The notes below the pieces were generated by a model that saw nothing but the letters and a program-made list of their open reading frames with translations, did not search any database and was not told the origin of the DNA. Shown here in pieces: positions 41,675 through 49,876 of a stretch of 64,000 bases of DNA (position 1 is the stretch's first letter; each line of letters starts with the position of its first letter). The DNA comes from a virus: IMG/VR virus record IMGVR_UViG_3300012931_000002, positions 1 to 64,000 of that record; one strand, given 5' to 3'. Both the position numbers and the translations under genes were made by a program.

Positions 41675-42321
41675 AACTTCTCCGTGAGCCAGGCGGCGAA
41701 ATCGCCGAACCGGAAAAACTCTACCGGGCTTCCGGGAAGGCACGAGACGTCGAGTGGCCTCTGGACGCCCGCGAGCGAAAGCTCCTTCGCGAGGACGTCT
41801 CCGGGAACCGCCCCGGCGCGGAGCTTCTCCGCTAGCGTAAGGCGCCAGAGGACCGTCGCAGGGTATCCCGACGCGGCCGGTGTCCGGTCGACGACGATCA
41901 TGACGCCGCCGACGCGGAGCTTTTCCCAGGCTCGGGCGAGGACGGCCTTCCGGCAGTCTGGAGGGAGGAACATGAGCGTCAGCATAAACACTGACGCGTC
42001 GTGCTCTACCCACTCGACGTCCTCGGCGGCCTTCCGGACGAGTTCACCGGGGCCGCGCCAGAGCGCCGACATCTCGGCGCTCGGTTCTACGGAAATCAGG
42101 TGGGCGCCGCGCGCGAGGAGGACCGGCGCGAGTTCCCGCCCGACGTTCCCGGTCGACGCGCCGACGTCGTAGACGGTTCCCTCGCGCGAGAGGTAGTGCG
42201 CCGCGACGTGCGCGACGGCCCTCGTCACGAAGGGGTAGAACGGGAGCTGCTCGACGACATGCTCGTCGAACTTCCGTGCGACCTCCTCGTCCTCGAAGGT
42301 CCAAGTTTCCGGTATTTTCAT
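41671..42321 (-). CDS. Class I SAM-dependent methyltransferase (CmoA-like)
   Basis: A 216-residue Rossmann-fold methyltransferase with VYDVGASTGNVGREL (motif I), HLISVEPSAEM (motif II acidic) and LRVGGVMIVVDRT (motif V/VI). No DNA target-recognition motif is seen, so the substrate may be RNA or a small molecule. The N-terminal FDEHVVEQLPFYPFVT resembles CmoA-like proteins. Located inside a methyltransferase cluster. Confidence 0.65.
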   Translation of the reverse strand: MKIPETWTFEDEEVARKFDEHVVEQLPFYPFVTRAVAHVAAHYLSREGTVYDVGASTGNVGRELAPVLLARGAHLISVEPSAEMSALWRGPGELVRKAAEDVEWVEHDASVFMLTLMFLPPDCRKAVLARAWEKLRVGGVMIVVDRTPAASGYPATVLWRLTLAEKLRAGAVPGDVLAKELSLAGVQRPLDVSCLPGSPVEFFRFGDFAAWLTEKL

Positions 42322-43415
42322 TTAGCCTTCCTCGCTTCTCTAAGCTCCCGGTACGGAATCAAGACGCGATCCCGAACCGTCGCCGCGATTGCCCACATCA
42401 TTAGCGGCGGAACGGCGCGGCCCATCCGCTCCCACTGCTGCTCGCGGCTTCCCGTAAGGGCGAAATCGTCGGGAAACGAACAAATCCGGCGAACCTCCGG
42501 AATCGAGAACTTCCGCTTCTCGGTCGGGTGGCAGACGCCCGCGATCCCCGGCGCGCCGTGGCTTGCGAGGATTGTCGGCGACGGCTTCGTCCGGCTCGCG
42601 CGGATTAGGTTAAAGTACCGATCCGACTGCTCGCCTTCCCGGCACTTCTCCCATTCCGGCCCGATCGCGTACCGCGAGATATCAGGACCGTCGCGCGGCT
42701 CCGGCGCTACTATTGAATCGTCGACCATCCAAGGGCAGGCGTCACCAAGCGTATAGCGGAAGTCGAACGGCTCCGGATGCGCCGGTTCGAGCCCGAGGTC
42801 CTCGCGGACACCGACGAAGATTATCCGCGTCCGCTGCTGCGGGACGCCGAGCCATTGCGCGTCGAGGAGCCGCGCCGCGACGCGGTATCCTAAAGCTTTC
42901 GAGCGCGAGAGGATTTCGTTAAAGTACCCGACGGCAACCCCCCTGACTAATCCGGCGACGTTCTCGGCGACGAAGGTCTTCGGGCGAATACCATCGAGGA
43001 GGCGGAGATATTCGAAGAAGAGGTCGTCGGTCCTCTGCGAGGAATCCGAATACTTCTTTACGCCGCCCCATCCTTTAGATTGAGAACCAGAAGTGGAAAA
43101 ACTGGCGCAGGGCGGCGAGCCATCAAAGAGGTCTAACTGCCCCGGCTTTAGCCCGATCCGTTCGAGGACGTCCTTGGCCGTCACCTCGCGAATATCGCGC
43201 CCGTCGACATAGGTATAGTCGGCGGCGTTTTCGGCGTAGGTTTTCCGCGCCTCGGGAATAAACTCGTTCGCGTAGGCAACGCGAAATCCCGCTATCCTGT
43301 AACCAAGAGATGAGCCACCACAGCCGCTGAACGTCGAAGCAACGACGAACCCATTCGGTTCGAGCGCGCGGATTTCCGCCATAGACGGAACGCGGTACGG
43401 AGGATGGTCGGTCAT
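42318..43415 (-). CDS. dcm: C5-cytosine DNA methyltransferase
   Basis: A 365-residue enzyme. ASTFSGCGGSSLGYRIAGF (motif I), YANEFIPEA (II), DLFDGSPPCASFSTSG (motif IV with catalytic Cys), FVAENVAGLV (VI), VPQQRTRIIFVG (VIII) and GRAVPPLMMWA (X) are in order. The start is chosen at the ATG that overlaps the upstream stop. No cognate endonuclease gene is nearby. Confidence 0.85.
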   Translation of the reverse strand: MTDHPPYRVPSMAEIRALEPNGFVVASTFSGCGGSSLGYRIAGFRVAYANEFIPEARKTYAENAADYTYVDGRDIREVTAKDVLERIGLKPGQLDLFDGSPPCASFSTSGSQSKGWGGVKKYSDSSQRTDDLFFEYLRLLDGIRPKTFVAENVAGLVRGVAVGYFNEILSRSKALGYRVAARLLDAQWLGVPQQRTRIIFVGVREDLGLEPAHPEPFDFRYTLGDACPWMVDDSIVAPEPRDGPDISRYAIGPEWEKCREGEQSDRYFNLIRASRTKPSPTILASHGAPGIAGVCHPTEKRKFSIPEVRRICSFPDDFALTGSREQQWERMGRAVPPLMMWAIAATVRDRVLIPYRELREARKAK

Positions 43416-43651
43416 TCGGTCGCTACTTTCGTGTCTTCTTCGTTCGGCTTCGCGTTTCCGCGCCACGCATACGCGCAGCAGGGACACGCATACTCGGTCT
43501 CGATACCGTTCGAGAAGTCAGGCCATACTTCCGGCGGAATCGCGCTCTCGGGATCATACCCGGCGAGGTCGGAAATCGCCTTGACGTCGAATAGCGCGCC
43601 GCCGGAGGCGATACTCGAAGGGCCTAGCGAGGAGGAGCGGAGCTTGGCCAT
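43412..43651 (-). CDS. Small CxxC protein
   Basis: A 79-residue protein with EYACPCCAYAW near residue 54, a zinc-knuckle half. Not recognised. ATG directly follows the upstream methyltransferase stop; the stop overlaps the cytosine methyltransferase start. Confidence 0.5.
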   Translation of the reverse strand: MAKLRSSSLGPSSIASGGALFDVKAISDLAGYDPESAIPPEVWPDFSNGIETEYACPCCAYAWRGNAKPNEEDTKVATE

Positions 43652-44398
43652 CTAGTCTAGCCCCGCGAGGAGATTTCCGTTAGCTCCCGCCTCTATACGG
43701 CTTGTCATAGCAGCGAAGTAGTCGGGATTTTTTTCAATTAATATATAGGCGCGTCCCGTAGACTTCGCGGCGATTCCGGTCGTTCCGGACCCGGCGCAGT
43801 TATCGAGGACGAGATCTCCCGGATTAGAGTATGTTCGGATTAAGAAGGAGAATAATGCTGCTGGTTTTTGCGTAGGATGATCGAGAGCGCCGTCGTCTAG
43901 TGGTAAGTCTATGATACTTTTCGGGTATCCGGTAAACTCTTGCTTGTAAGGCTCTTTCGGTGCTCCGGCATTAAAGTTTGTGCTTTTCGACGGAGCAGTT
44001 CCGCCCAGAGGCTTAGTTACCGGCGTTAGGTCGCGCGGAAAATAGTTCGGAGGCTCCCGGCCAAATACGACGACGTCTTCGTGTATCTTTAGTGGTTGCT
44101 TCTTTGCAAGCATAACGTTCGCAGGACGTACTTTTTTAAATACCCAGCAGTAACGGAACCATGCATAGTTAGACGCGATCAGCCGCGTCGTAAAAGGCTG
44201 GCTCGCCGTTAAAATGATCGGGGCGTTTGGCTTCGTGACGCGCGCGTAAGCAGCCCAGAGCGGCTCGAATGGGATAACTTTGTCCCATTCGTTCGACGTC
44301 GTTCCGTATGGAAGATCACATAGTATCATATCGATTGACGCGTTAGGAATCTCCTTCATGCGCTCTAAGCAGTCACCTTCGAGTATTACGTTCCGCAC
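43652..44398 (-). CDS. DNA adenine/N4-cytosine methyltransferase
   Basis: A 248-residue methyltransferase. ILEGDCLERMKEIPNASID then MILCDLPYGTTSNEWD (DLPY catalytic motif) and LVLDNCAGSGTTGIAAKSTG (SAM-binding FxGxG-like) occur in beta-class order, and DHPTQKP precedes the latter. GTG start chosen because GGGGAGGAA lies 8 bases upstream. Base composition is lower in GC than neighbours, suggesting recent acquisition. Confidence 0.8.
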   Translation of the reverse strand: MRNVILEGDCLERMKEIPNASIDMILCDLPYGTTSNEWDKVIPFEPLWAAYARVTKPNAPIILTASQPFTTRLIASNYAWFRYCWVFKKVRPANVMLAKKQPLKIHEDVVVFGREPPNYFPRDLTPVTKPLGGTAPSKSTNFNAGAPKEPYKQEFTGYPKSIIDLPLDDGALDHPTQKPAALFSFLIRTYSNPGDLVLDNCAGSGTTGIAAKSTGRAYILIEKNPDYFAAMTSRIEAGANGNLLAGLD

Positions 44399-44399
44399 G

Positions 44400-45413
44400 C
44401 TAATTCCTCCCCGTAACGAGCCCGCGTACGACCGGGCCGACGAACGCCGCCGGAGCCGGATAGGCCGACAAATCCCAGCCTTCCGCGTTCGCGACGACGA
44501 GGTCCGCGATCGCCTTATGCCACTTCGAGTATTCCCGGCCCTCGGGAACCACGCTCTCGACGAGTTCTTCGACGATAGCGATACGCTCTTCTCCGCCGTT
44601 TCCGATAATCTTACCTCGCGCGCCGACGATCCGGTCGGTATAAAACGCGACCTCGTCTTCGGCGAAGCCCGCGACCCGTACGAACGCCTCGCGCCATTCC
44701 GGCGATATTTCCGGCGGGTTCGCGCTCGTCGCTGCCTTTTCCGCGAGCCGGTCGATTGTTCCGGGAACTTTCCCGTCGACAAGTTGCGAGGCAAGCCAGG
44801 ACCCGTCCGGCCAGAAGAACGCGGCGCGGTTCGCCGAGAGTGCGATTCGATCAGGCGGCTCCTTCGCCGCGAGGACGGCCGCGAGCGCCCGCTTCGGGAT
44901 CAGCGCGTCCGTCCCGAAGTCGGGGATCGCGGCATAGGCGTAGACGACCGCGGAAGGCCCTACGGCCGACGCCCGGCCGCGTTGAATGATTAACGAGTTC
45001 ATCCAAGCCGGAACAGGGTCGTCGGAGATAAAGTTCGAGAGGACGGCGAACCGCGCAAGCGTCGCCGAATCGAGGGTATGCGCGTCCTCGTCGTCGGGAG
45101 CCGCCGGAAGGACCGGCGGAGATTCCGTCGCGAGCCGGACCTTCGCCTCGAAGCTCCCGGCGACGATCCGGAGGACACCGCGCTCGATCCGCATCTCGGG
45201 GTCGGACGGCATTCTCCCGAGAACGGCCTCAAACTCCGCGCCCGCGACGACGACGTCCCCTCCCCACGGAAAGGGAGCCGCCGCCGAAGCGAAGCGCGAG
45301 GTCGCGGCGATCGTCCCGCCGGAAATCGAAAGCCAGGAGAACGCTCCGCCGTCCTCCTTGTCGAGCGCGGATTTCACGCGGGCGATAGCCGCGACGGCGC
45401 GGGAGAGGTCCAT
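44400..45413 (-). CDS. Probable sliding clamp (DnaN-like)
   Basis: A 337-residue protein. The layout FEAVLGRMPSDPEMRIERGV, then LRIVAGSFEAKVRLATE and IALSANRAAFFWPDGSWLAS with QLVDGKVPGTIDR resembles the repeated beta-alpha-beta folds of beta clamps (strand pairs with GxF and VDGxFP-like turns). ATG is preferred over a GTG three bases earlier. Adjacent to methyltransferases and near the polymerase. Call rests on fold pattern only. Confidence 0.5.
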   Translation of the reverse strand: MDLSRAVAAIARVKSALDKEDGGAFSWLSISGGTIAATSRFASAAAPFPWGGDVVVAGAEFEAVLGRMPSDPEMRIERGVLRIVAGSFEAKVRLATESPPVLPAAPDDEDAHTLDSATLARFAVLSNFISDDPVPAWMNSLIIQRGRASAVGPSAVVYAYAAIPDFGTDALIPKRALAAVLAAKEPPDRIALSANRAAFFWPDGSWLASQLVDGKVPGTIDRLAEKAATSANPPEISPEWREAFVRVAGFAEDEVAFYTDRIVGARGKIIGNGGEERIAIVEELVESVVPEGREYSKWHKAIADLVVANAEGWDLSAYPAPAAFVGPVVRGLVTGRN

Positions 45414-45417
45414 CACC

Positions 45418-46134
45418 CTAGCGCCCGAAGACGGAATCGAGCGAGGCGCCCTTCGGCAGCGAGAAGGTGACCTTTCCGTCGTCGAACGCTACGGTTGACC
45501 CTTCGATCGCCTCGGAGACCTTCCGGAGGCGAATCTTCGCGCGGGTCGGCGCGTCGGTCGATCCCTCCGAAGACGTCCCGGCGCGGCTCGCGAGGGCCTT
45601 GAGGCTAATCCCCGGATTCTCGACCGCGATCCGGAGGAGCTTCCCGCGGTTCGACGATTCGCGGACGAGCGCCGCCGTTCCGCCGCTCTTCTTCTCGCGC
45701 GGGGCCTTCGGCGCTTTCGCGACCTTTTCGACTTTCGCCTTCTTCGCCTTGGCAGGCTTCTTCGTCGCCATTTCGTCTTCCTTATTAGCCGCGGTTTCGC
45801 CCGAACTCGTCGGCGCGGCAGCCTCCGGGGCTTGGTTCTGGTAGAGTTCCTCGATCAGCGCGAAGACACGCTCGGCGCCGGCCGTCCGTGACTTGAAGCG
45901 CTCGGTCGTTTCGCGCCCGAGGCGCTCGGCGAGGACGTTGTAGAGCCGGACGAGCCGCGGCCCCGAGAGGTCGGCGGCCGGGGCCTTCGAGATAAGGTCG
46001 AGGGGTTCGGCAATCGCGACGAGTTCCGCCGTATCGGCGTCGGAGGTACTTGCTATCGCGCTCTGCGCAACGCCGAGGCTCGCGGCGACCGTCGCGAAGC
46101 CGGTCGTCATGTTGACTACGTACGCTTTCGTCAT
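45418..46134 (-). CDS. Lysine-rich DNA-binding-like protein
   Basis: A 238-residue protein. Residues about 55-95 (LSGPRLVRLYNVLAERLGRE, then TTERFKSRTAGAERVFALIEE) form a motif seen in phage and plasmid proteins related to DUF3489. The middle is very Lys/Ala rich (KKPAKAKKAKVEKVAKAPKA), like histone H1 tails. The C-terminus reads as a winged-helix-like module (SLKALASRAGTSS, TRAKIRLRKVSEAIEG). First gene downstream of promoter-like box copy 3. Confidence 0.55.
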   Translation of the reverse strand: MTKAYVVNMTTGFATVAASLGVAQSAIASTSDADTAELVAIAEPLDLISKAPAADLSGPRLVRLYNVLAERLGRETTERFKSRTAGAERVFALIEELYQNQAPEAAAPTSSGETAANKEDEMATKKPAKAKKAKVEKVAKAPKAPREKKSGGTAALVRESSNRGKLLRIAVENPGISLKALASRAGTSSEGSTDAPTRAKIRLRKVSEAIEGSTVAFDDGKVTFSLPKGASLDSVFGR

Positions 46135-46168
46135 TTAGGAATCTCCCGATTCGTTGGTTAGTTCGCCA

Positions 46169-46198
46169 AGTGTATCCGCACGCGGCGGAAAAGTAAAG
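46169..46198 (-). promoter_or_regulatory. Phage promoter-like box, copy 3
   Basis: CTTTACTTTTCC (46187-46198, minus strand), TTTACT then a 17-base spacer and TACACT as -10, about 40 bases before the Lys-rich protein gene. It lies in a 67-base non-coding gap. Confidence 0.55.
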
Positions 46199-46201
46199 TA
46201 C

Positions 46202-46531
46202 TCATTTCGCGACGATATGAACTTCTCCGCCGAGGGCCGTCGCTTCGGCGATCCGACGCGCCGCGAGTTCGATTTCATTGCGGAGAGAGGCGGCCTCGTC
46301 GTGGCCGTATGGGAGCTTCGCGCGCGGCGCCGCGATCTGGTAGAGAATCGTACGGCCAACTTCGATCGGCGCCGTCGCATCCGTACCCTCGTGCGCAATA
46401 AGTATGCCTGCCTGCGTAAAGGCCCTCCGTAAATCTTCTTCGCCAGGAGAGCCTTCGCCGTCGGCAATAGCGTCCGCTACAGCCTCGCATACGGCGGACC
46501 AGTCAACATTTTCTTGATTCGGCGTCGTCAT
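46202..46531 (-). CDS. Small uncharacterised protein
   Basis: A 109-residue acidic, helical protein (VDWSAVCEAVADAIADGEGS, ASLRNEIELAARRIAEATAL). Not recognised. The start overlaps the upstream stop by 4 bases. Last gene of a short operon ending at promoter-like box copy 3. Confidence 0.5.
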   Translation of the reverse strand: MTTPNQENVDWSAVCEAVADAIADGEGSPGEEDLRRAFTQAGILIAHEGTDATAPIEVGRTILYQIAAPRAKLPYGHDEAASLRNEIELAARRIAEATALGGEVHIVAK

Positions 46532-46809
46532 TTCGATTCCCTTCCGGCACGCAGGAGCGCCCGCTCTTCCTTCGTCAACGTCAATTCGAGCCGCGCTATG
46601 ACGCATCCAGCGTCGGCGTTCCCGCGCGGCGGCTTAGCCGCGAGCGCGTAAAGCTCGCGATAGTACCGGCGCGCTACTTCGATACTCCCTTCGGCGTCCT
46701 CATCGCGCCGAAGGTACTCGATCACGTTCGAGGCGGCAAAGATCGGCCCCCAGCCGGCCGCGACGATCGCGTCCCATGCCTGAGGCTCGATGCGGCCGGG
46801 TTCGCTCAC
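46528..46809 (-). CDS. Small uncharacterised protein
   Basis: A 93-residue helical protein (SNVIEYLRRDEDAEGSIEVA). GTG start overlapping the upstream stop by 4 bases. Function unknown. Confidence 0.5.
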   Translation of the reverse strand: MSEPGRIEPQAWDAIVAAGWGPIFAASNVIEYLRRDEDAEGSIEVARRYYRELYALAAKPPRGNADAGCVIARLELTLTKEERALLRAGRESK

Positions 46810-46982
46810 GGCTTCTTCCTCCGAATCGGAACGACGTTGCTCGAACCGCCAGAAAGCTCGGCGAAGATGATCGCTTCCTTTCGACGAAGGTTCTCGACGA
46901 GGCGCTCGCGCTCTTCGATCGTGCCGGCGGCGCGAATCTTACTCGCCGTTTCCGCGTCCATGCGCGCGAAGTCGGGCATCAT
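46806..46982 (-). CDS. Small helical protein
   Basis: A 58-residue protein (MDAETASKIRAAGTIEERER, then basic end VPIRRKKP). It overlaps both neighbours by 4 bases, which supports translation despite its size. Function unknown. Confidence 0.5.
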   Translation of the reverse strand: MMPDFARMDAETASKIRAAGTIEERERLVENLRRKEAIIFAELSGGSSNVVPIRRKKP

Positions 46983-47230
46983 TTCCGCGCCTCCGCCTCG
47001 ATCTGATTCCGCGTAATCCCGGAAATGTCGCTCGCGCGGCGGATTCGTTCGGGGCGGTTATCGCTCGTCCCTTCGTTCACGAACCGCACGGCCGCGCGGA
47101 GGAGCGAAGTCCGCAGCGACGCGATCCTCTTCACCCCCTGATCTTCGTCGTAAGCGCCAGGGGGTTTCGCGCTCTTCTCCGCCTTCACGGCGGAGAGGAC
47201 TTCGGGGACGATCTTCAGGCTCGATCTCAT
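46979..47230 (-). CDS. Small basic protein
   Basis: An 83-residue basic protein (MRSSLKIVPEVLSAVKAEKS, RTSLLRAAVRFVNEG). Start fixed by a 4-base overlap with the upstream stop. Its gene contains an inverted CCCCCTG/CAGGGGG pair. Function unknown. Confidence 0.5.
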   Translation of the reverse strand: MRSSLKIVPEVLSAVKAEKSAKPPGAYDEDQGVKRIASLRTSLLRAAVRFVNEGTSDNRPERIRRASDISGITRNQIEAEARK

Positions 47231-47607
47231 TTCGATTCCTTCATCTTTTCTTGAGCCGCCGCGTTCGCGGCGTCGAACGTTTCGAACCGGCGGTCGTCGT
47301 AGACGCCGCTTATCGAAAAAGCGTACCGACGCGCCGATACTAGCGAGCACTTAGCGCTCCCGCGAGCCGGAATTCTCGCATGGTCGCGATGCGAAGCGTC
47401 TTTTCCGCATTTGACGCAAACGCGAATACCGAAGACCGCGATGGGCGAGTATGTCACCTGCGGATGGCGCTTTAGCGTAAACTTCTGCAGCGTTGCGGAC
47501 ATCGTTCCGTCGTTCATTAGCGCCAGTGCGTGCTTCGACGGCTTGAAGGACAGCCGCGTCGGAACGCCGTTTACGATCACGCGGTAGCCGCCAGTATAAT
47601 AGTCCAC
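47227..47607 (-). CDS. Small protein with CxxC motif
   Basis: A 126-residue protein with VCVKCGKDASHRDHARI, a likely zinc site (CxxC plus His). GTG start with CGGAGGG upstream. It is the first gene behind promoter-like box copy 4, which lies within the 3' end of the preceding gene. Confidence 0.5.
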   Translation of the reverse strand: MDYYTGGYRVIVNGVPTRLSFKPSKHALALMNDGTMSATLQKFTLKRHPQVTYSPIAVFGIRVCVKCGKDASHRDHARIPARGSAKCSLVSARRYAFSISGVYDDRRFETFDAANAAAQEKMKESK

Positions 47608-47609
47608 GA

Positions 47610-48404
47610 TCAGCCCTCCGATTCGCCATCGACTTTACTCTTCCTTTCCGGGAAAAGTAAAGGCGCGAATTCGTTCTCGATGGCTTTGGCTCGCGCTGCG
47701 AAGGATTCGATTCCTTTGAGGACGTTCTTTAGGCCGTTAAACCCATTTCCGGCGAATCCGAGTTCGACGACGACCTCGATGGCGCGGACGATCTGCGCTT
47801 CGGAAAGGTCGCCTAGTCCGCCGTAAGACTTGATCGCCCGCGCGAACGCTTCGTGCTTCTTCATGATTTCGTTCGACGACGCTAATCGCTGCGCGATCGA
47901 GCGCTCCGATCGTTCTTCGATCTTCTTACGCTCCGCTTCGACGCGAGCCGCGATGATCGATTCCATCATCCGTTCGTCGCGTCCGGCGGAAGCTCTAGCT
48001 AGGCTCGCGAAGAAGGAGCGGTCGACGACCGAAGCTTCCCGCTTGTCGGGTGCTTTTTTCTGGCAGACTTTGCCGTCGTCGACTTCGAAGAGGCCCCAAC
48101 CTACCGGCAATTCCTTCGGATCGATCAAGCCCTTCGGGGCCGCGATCAACCAGAAATCACAGAAACGCGCGATCGCTTCGGCCTTCGCCGGATCGGCGAG
48201 TTCGCGCTTGAAATCCCCACGCGACACCTTGATTTCGAATCCGAAGATCGCGAGCCCGCGGGAAGGCCACAGGTTCATGGCGACCGCGTCCGCATGCCGC
48301 CGCGCGGCTGCCCCCGTTCCGTCGGAAACTTCGAAGAACAGCGCCCATTCCGGCGCCTTATACGCTTCCGCGAGCGCGGCCTTGATTTCGGAGGAAGTCG
48401 TCAT
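47610..48404 (-). CDS. MmcB-like PD-(D/E)XK-fold protein
   Basis: A 264-residue protein. The first 130 residues read WALFFEVSDGTGAAARRHAD, then AVAMNLWPSRGLAIFGFEIK and VSRGDFKRELADPAKAEAIA, matching MmcB-type DNA repair proteins common in phages. Acidic D, then ExK (FEIKVSR), fits a PD-(D/E)XK core. The C-terminal half is coiled coil. Follows the helicase gene by 2 bases. Confidence 0.65.
   Translation of the reverse strand: MTTSSEIKAALAEAYKAPEWALFFEVSDGTGAAARRHADAVAMNLWPSRGLAIFGFEIKVSRGDFKRELADPAKAEAIARFCDFWLIAAPKGLIDPKELPVGWGLFEVDDGKVCQKKAPDKREASVVDRSFFASLARASAGRDERMMESIIAARVEAERKKIEERSERSIAQRLASSNEIMKKHEAFARAIKSYGGLGDLSEAQIVRAIEVVVELGFAGNGFNGLKNVLKGIESFAARAKAIENEFAPLLFPERKSKVDGESEG
47632..47662 (-). 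promoter_or_regulatory. Phage promoter-like box, copy 4
   Basis: CTTTACTTTTCC (47651-47662, minus strand) with TTTACT, an 18-base spacer and TAAAGT, about 30 bases before the GTG of the next gene. It overlaps the last codons of the MmcB-like gene; the flanks form a CTTTACT/AGTAAAG inverted repeat. Confidence 0.5.
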
Positions 48405-48406
48405 CG

Positions 48407-49876
48407 TCAAATCCTGAACCCGTAAGCCCCGCTCGGGGCGATCAGCGCGATTCCTTCCGAACAGCGCGTCAGCCCGACGTAGAAGGTCCGCGTCTCCGAA
48501 TCGGGGTCGAGTTCGTAACCTCGGCTCGTCCGGTACGTCATGTCGGTCGAAAGAAGGACGCGCCGCGCTTCGGCGCCCTTGCTCCCGTGAATCGTTTCGA
48601 CGCGGACGCGCGGCGGATCGGTCAACTTTCCCCCGCGCCGCATGATCGAAAGGTAGTATTCCCGCGCGTCGATCGAAATCCCCGTCAGCGCGTCGTGCCA
48701 TATCTTCGAAGCGTCGTAGCCGAGGCCCTTCGCGGTCCGCGTTTCTCCGCCGCCGGGGAACAGCTCGACGCCCGCCGCCTTTTCGAGGAACGGAACCTCC
48801 GCCGCTTCGATCGATCGCCCGGCGCGGAGCGCCTCGTGCGCCTTGATCGCGCGGACGTCGTCCCACTTCACCGAAGACTCGCCCTTGATCGAATACGCGA
48901 CCCCCTGCCTCCGCGCAGCCGCCGCGAGCGCCGGAAGCTGCGCGCGGGTTCGCGCGAGGAGGAGCCATTCGTCGTTCGCGAGGTCGACTTCGTCCGGCCC
49001 GGCGACCCAGTCGACCGATCCTTCGCGATCCGACGAAGACCATTCGCGCTCGTAGCGCCTTTCGATCCGGTCCCCGACCTCCTTCGCGAGTTCGAACGGC
49101 AAGCGCGGAAGGCGATGGGACAGGGGAAGGACCTCGACGGCGAAGCCCTCGCGTTCGAGGCCGAGGAAGCGGTCTTCGTCGGCCCCAGCCCAATGAAAGA
49201 TTTGTTGCATATCGTCTCCACCGACGACGAGTTCCGCCGCGCGCGCGAACGCGTGATTGACGACGGCCCACTGCGCGCGCGAAAGGTCCTGCGCCTCGTC
49301 GACGACGGCGAGTTCCAAATCGAGAGGCGGCAGCGACGATCGCGCGTAGAGTGTTAGCATGTCCGTAAAGTCGACGACGTCTTCGTCGGCCTTGTAGGCT
49401 TCGTACGCGCGCGAGAAGCGGAGGAGGCGAAACCATTCGAGTTCGGAGCCGTGGTTCGACCACGCGTCGGCGAGGCTCTGCCCGGTCGTCCGCGCGTAGT
49501 GGTCGAGGGTGAGCAGAGGATCGGCCGAACGCCCCGCCACCGGCGCGTCGGAGAACGGGCTTTCGAGGGTCGTCAGAAGCTCTCCCGTGACTTCGGAGAC
49601 CTTGTCGAGGTGATCGTCGTCGAGGACGCGACCCTTCGAAAGCCCTAACTCGCGGAAGGCGAGGGAATGAACGGTGCGGAAGTGCGGAAAGTCGTCGGGC
49701 TCACGCCCGAACTCCTCGACGGCGCGCCGAATCGCCTCGTTGACGGCGCCGCGCGTGAACGAGACGAAGGCGATCTTGTCGGGCTTTACGCCGCGGGCCA
49801 AAGCGCCGTGGACGATCTTGAGGAGTCGCTCGGTCTTTCCCGAACCCGGCCCCCCGAGCACTAGCGTCCTGCGCAT
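48407..49876 (-). CDS. UvrD/Dda-type SF1 helicase
   Basis: A 489-residue helicase distinct from the one at 33147. Motifs: LVLGGPGSGKTERL (Walker A near the N-terminus), FVSFTRGAVNEA (Ia), AVVDEAQDLSRAQW (II), VGGDDMQQIFHWAGA (III), PLSHRLP (IV), VETIHGSKGAEARRV (V) and RTFYVGLTRCSEGIAL (VI). The start is the ATG with GGAGGAAG upstream; a longer frame reading into the preceding gene is rejected. Confidence 0.85.
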   Translation of the reverse strand: MRRTLVLGGPGSGKTERLLKIVHGALARGVKPDKIAFVSFTRGAVNEAIRRAVEEFGREPDDFPHFRTVHSLAFRELGLSKGRVLDDDHLDKVSEVTGELLTTLESPFSDAPVAGRSADPLLTLDHYARTTGQSLADAWSNHGSELEWFRLLRFSRAYEAYKADEDVVDFTDMLTLYARSSLPPLDLELAVVDEAQDLSRAQWAVVNHAFARAAELVVGGDDMQQIFHWAGADEDRFLGLEREGFAVEVLPLSHRLPRLPFELAKEVGDRIERRYEREWSSSDREGSVDWVAGPDEVDLANDEWLLLARTRAQLPALAAAARRQGVAYSIKGESSVKWDDVRAIKAHEALRAGRSIEAAEVPFLEKAAGVELFPGGGETRTAKGLGYDASKIWHDALTGISIDAREYYLSIMRRGGKLTDPPRVRVETIHGSKGAEARRVLLSTDMTYRTSRGYELDPDSETRTFYVGLTRCSEGIALIAPSGAYGFRI

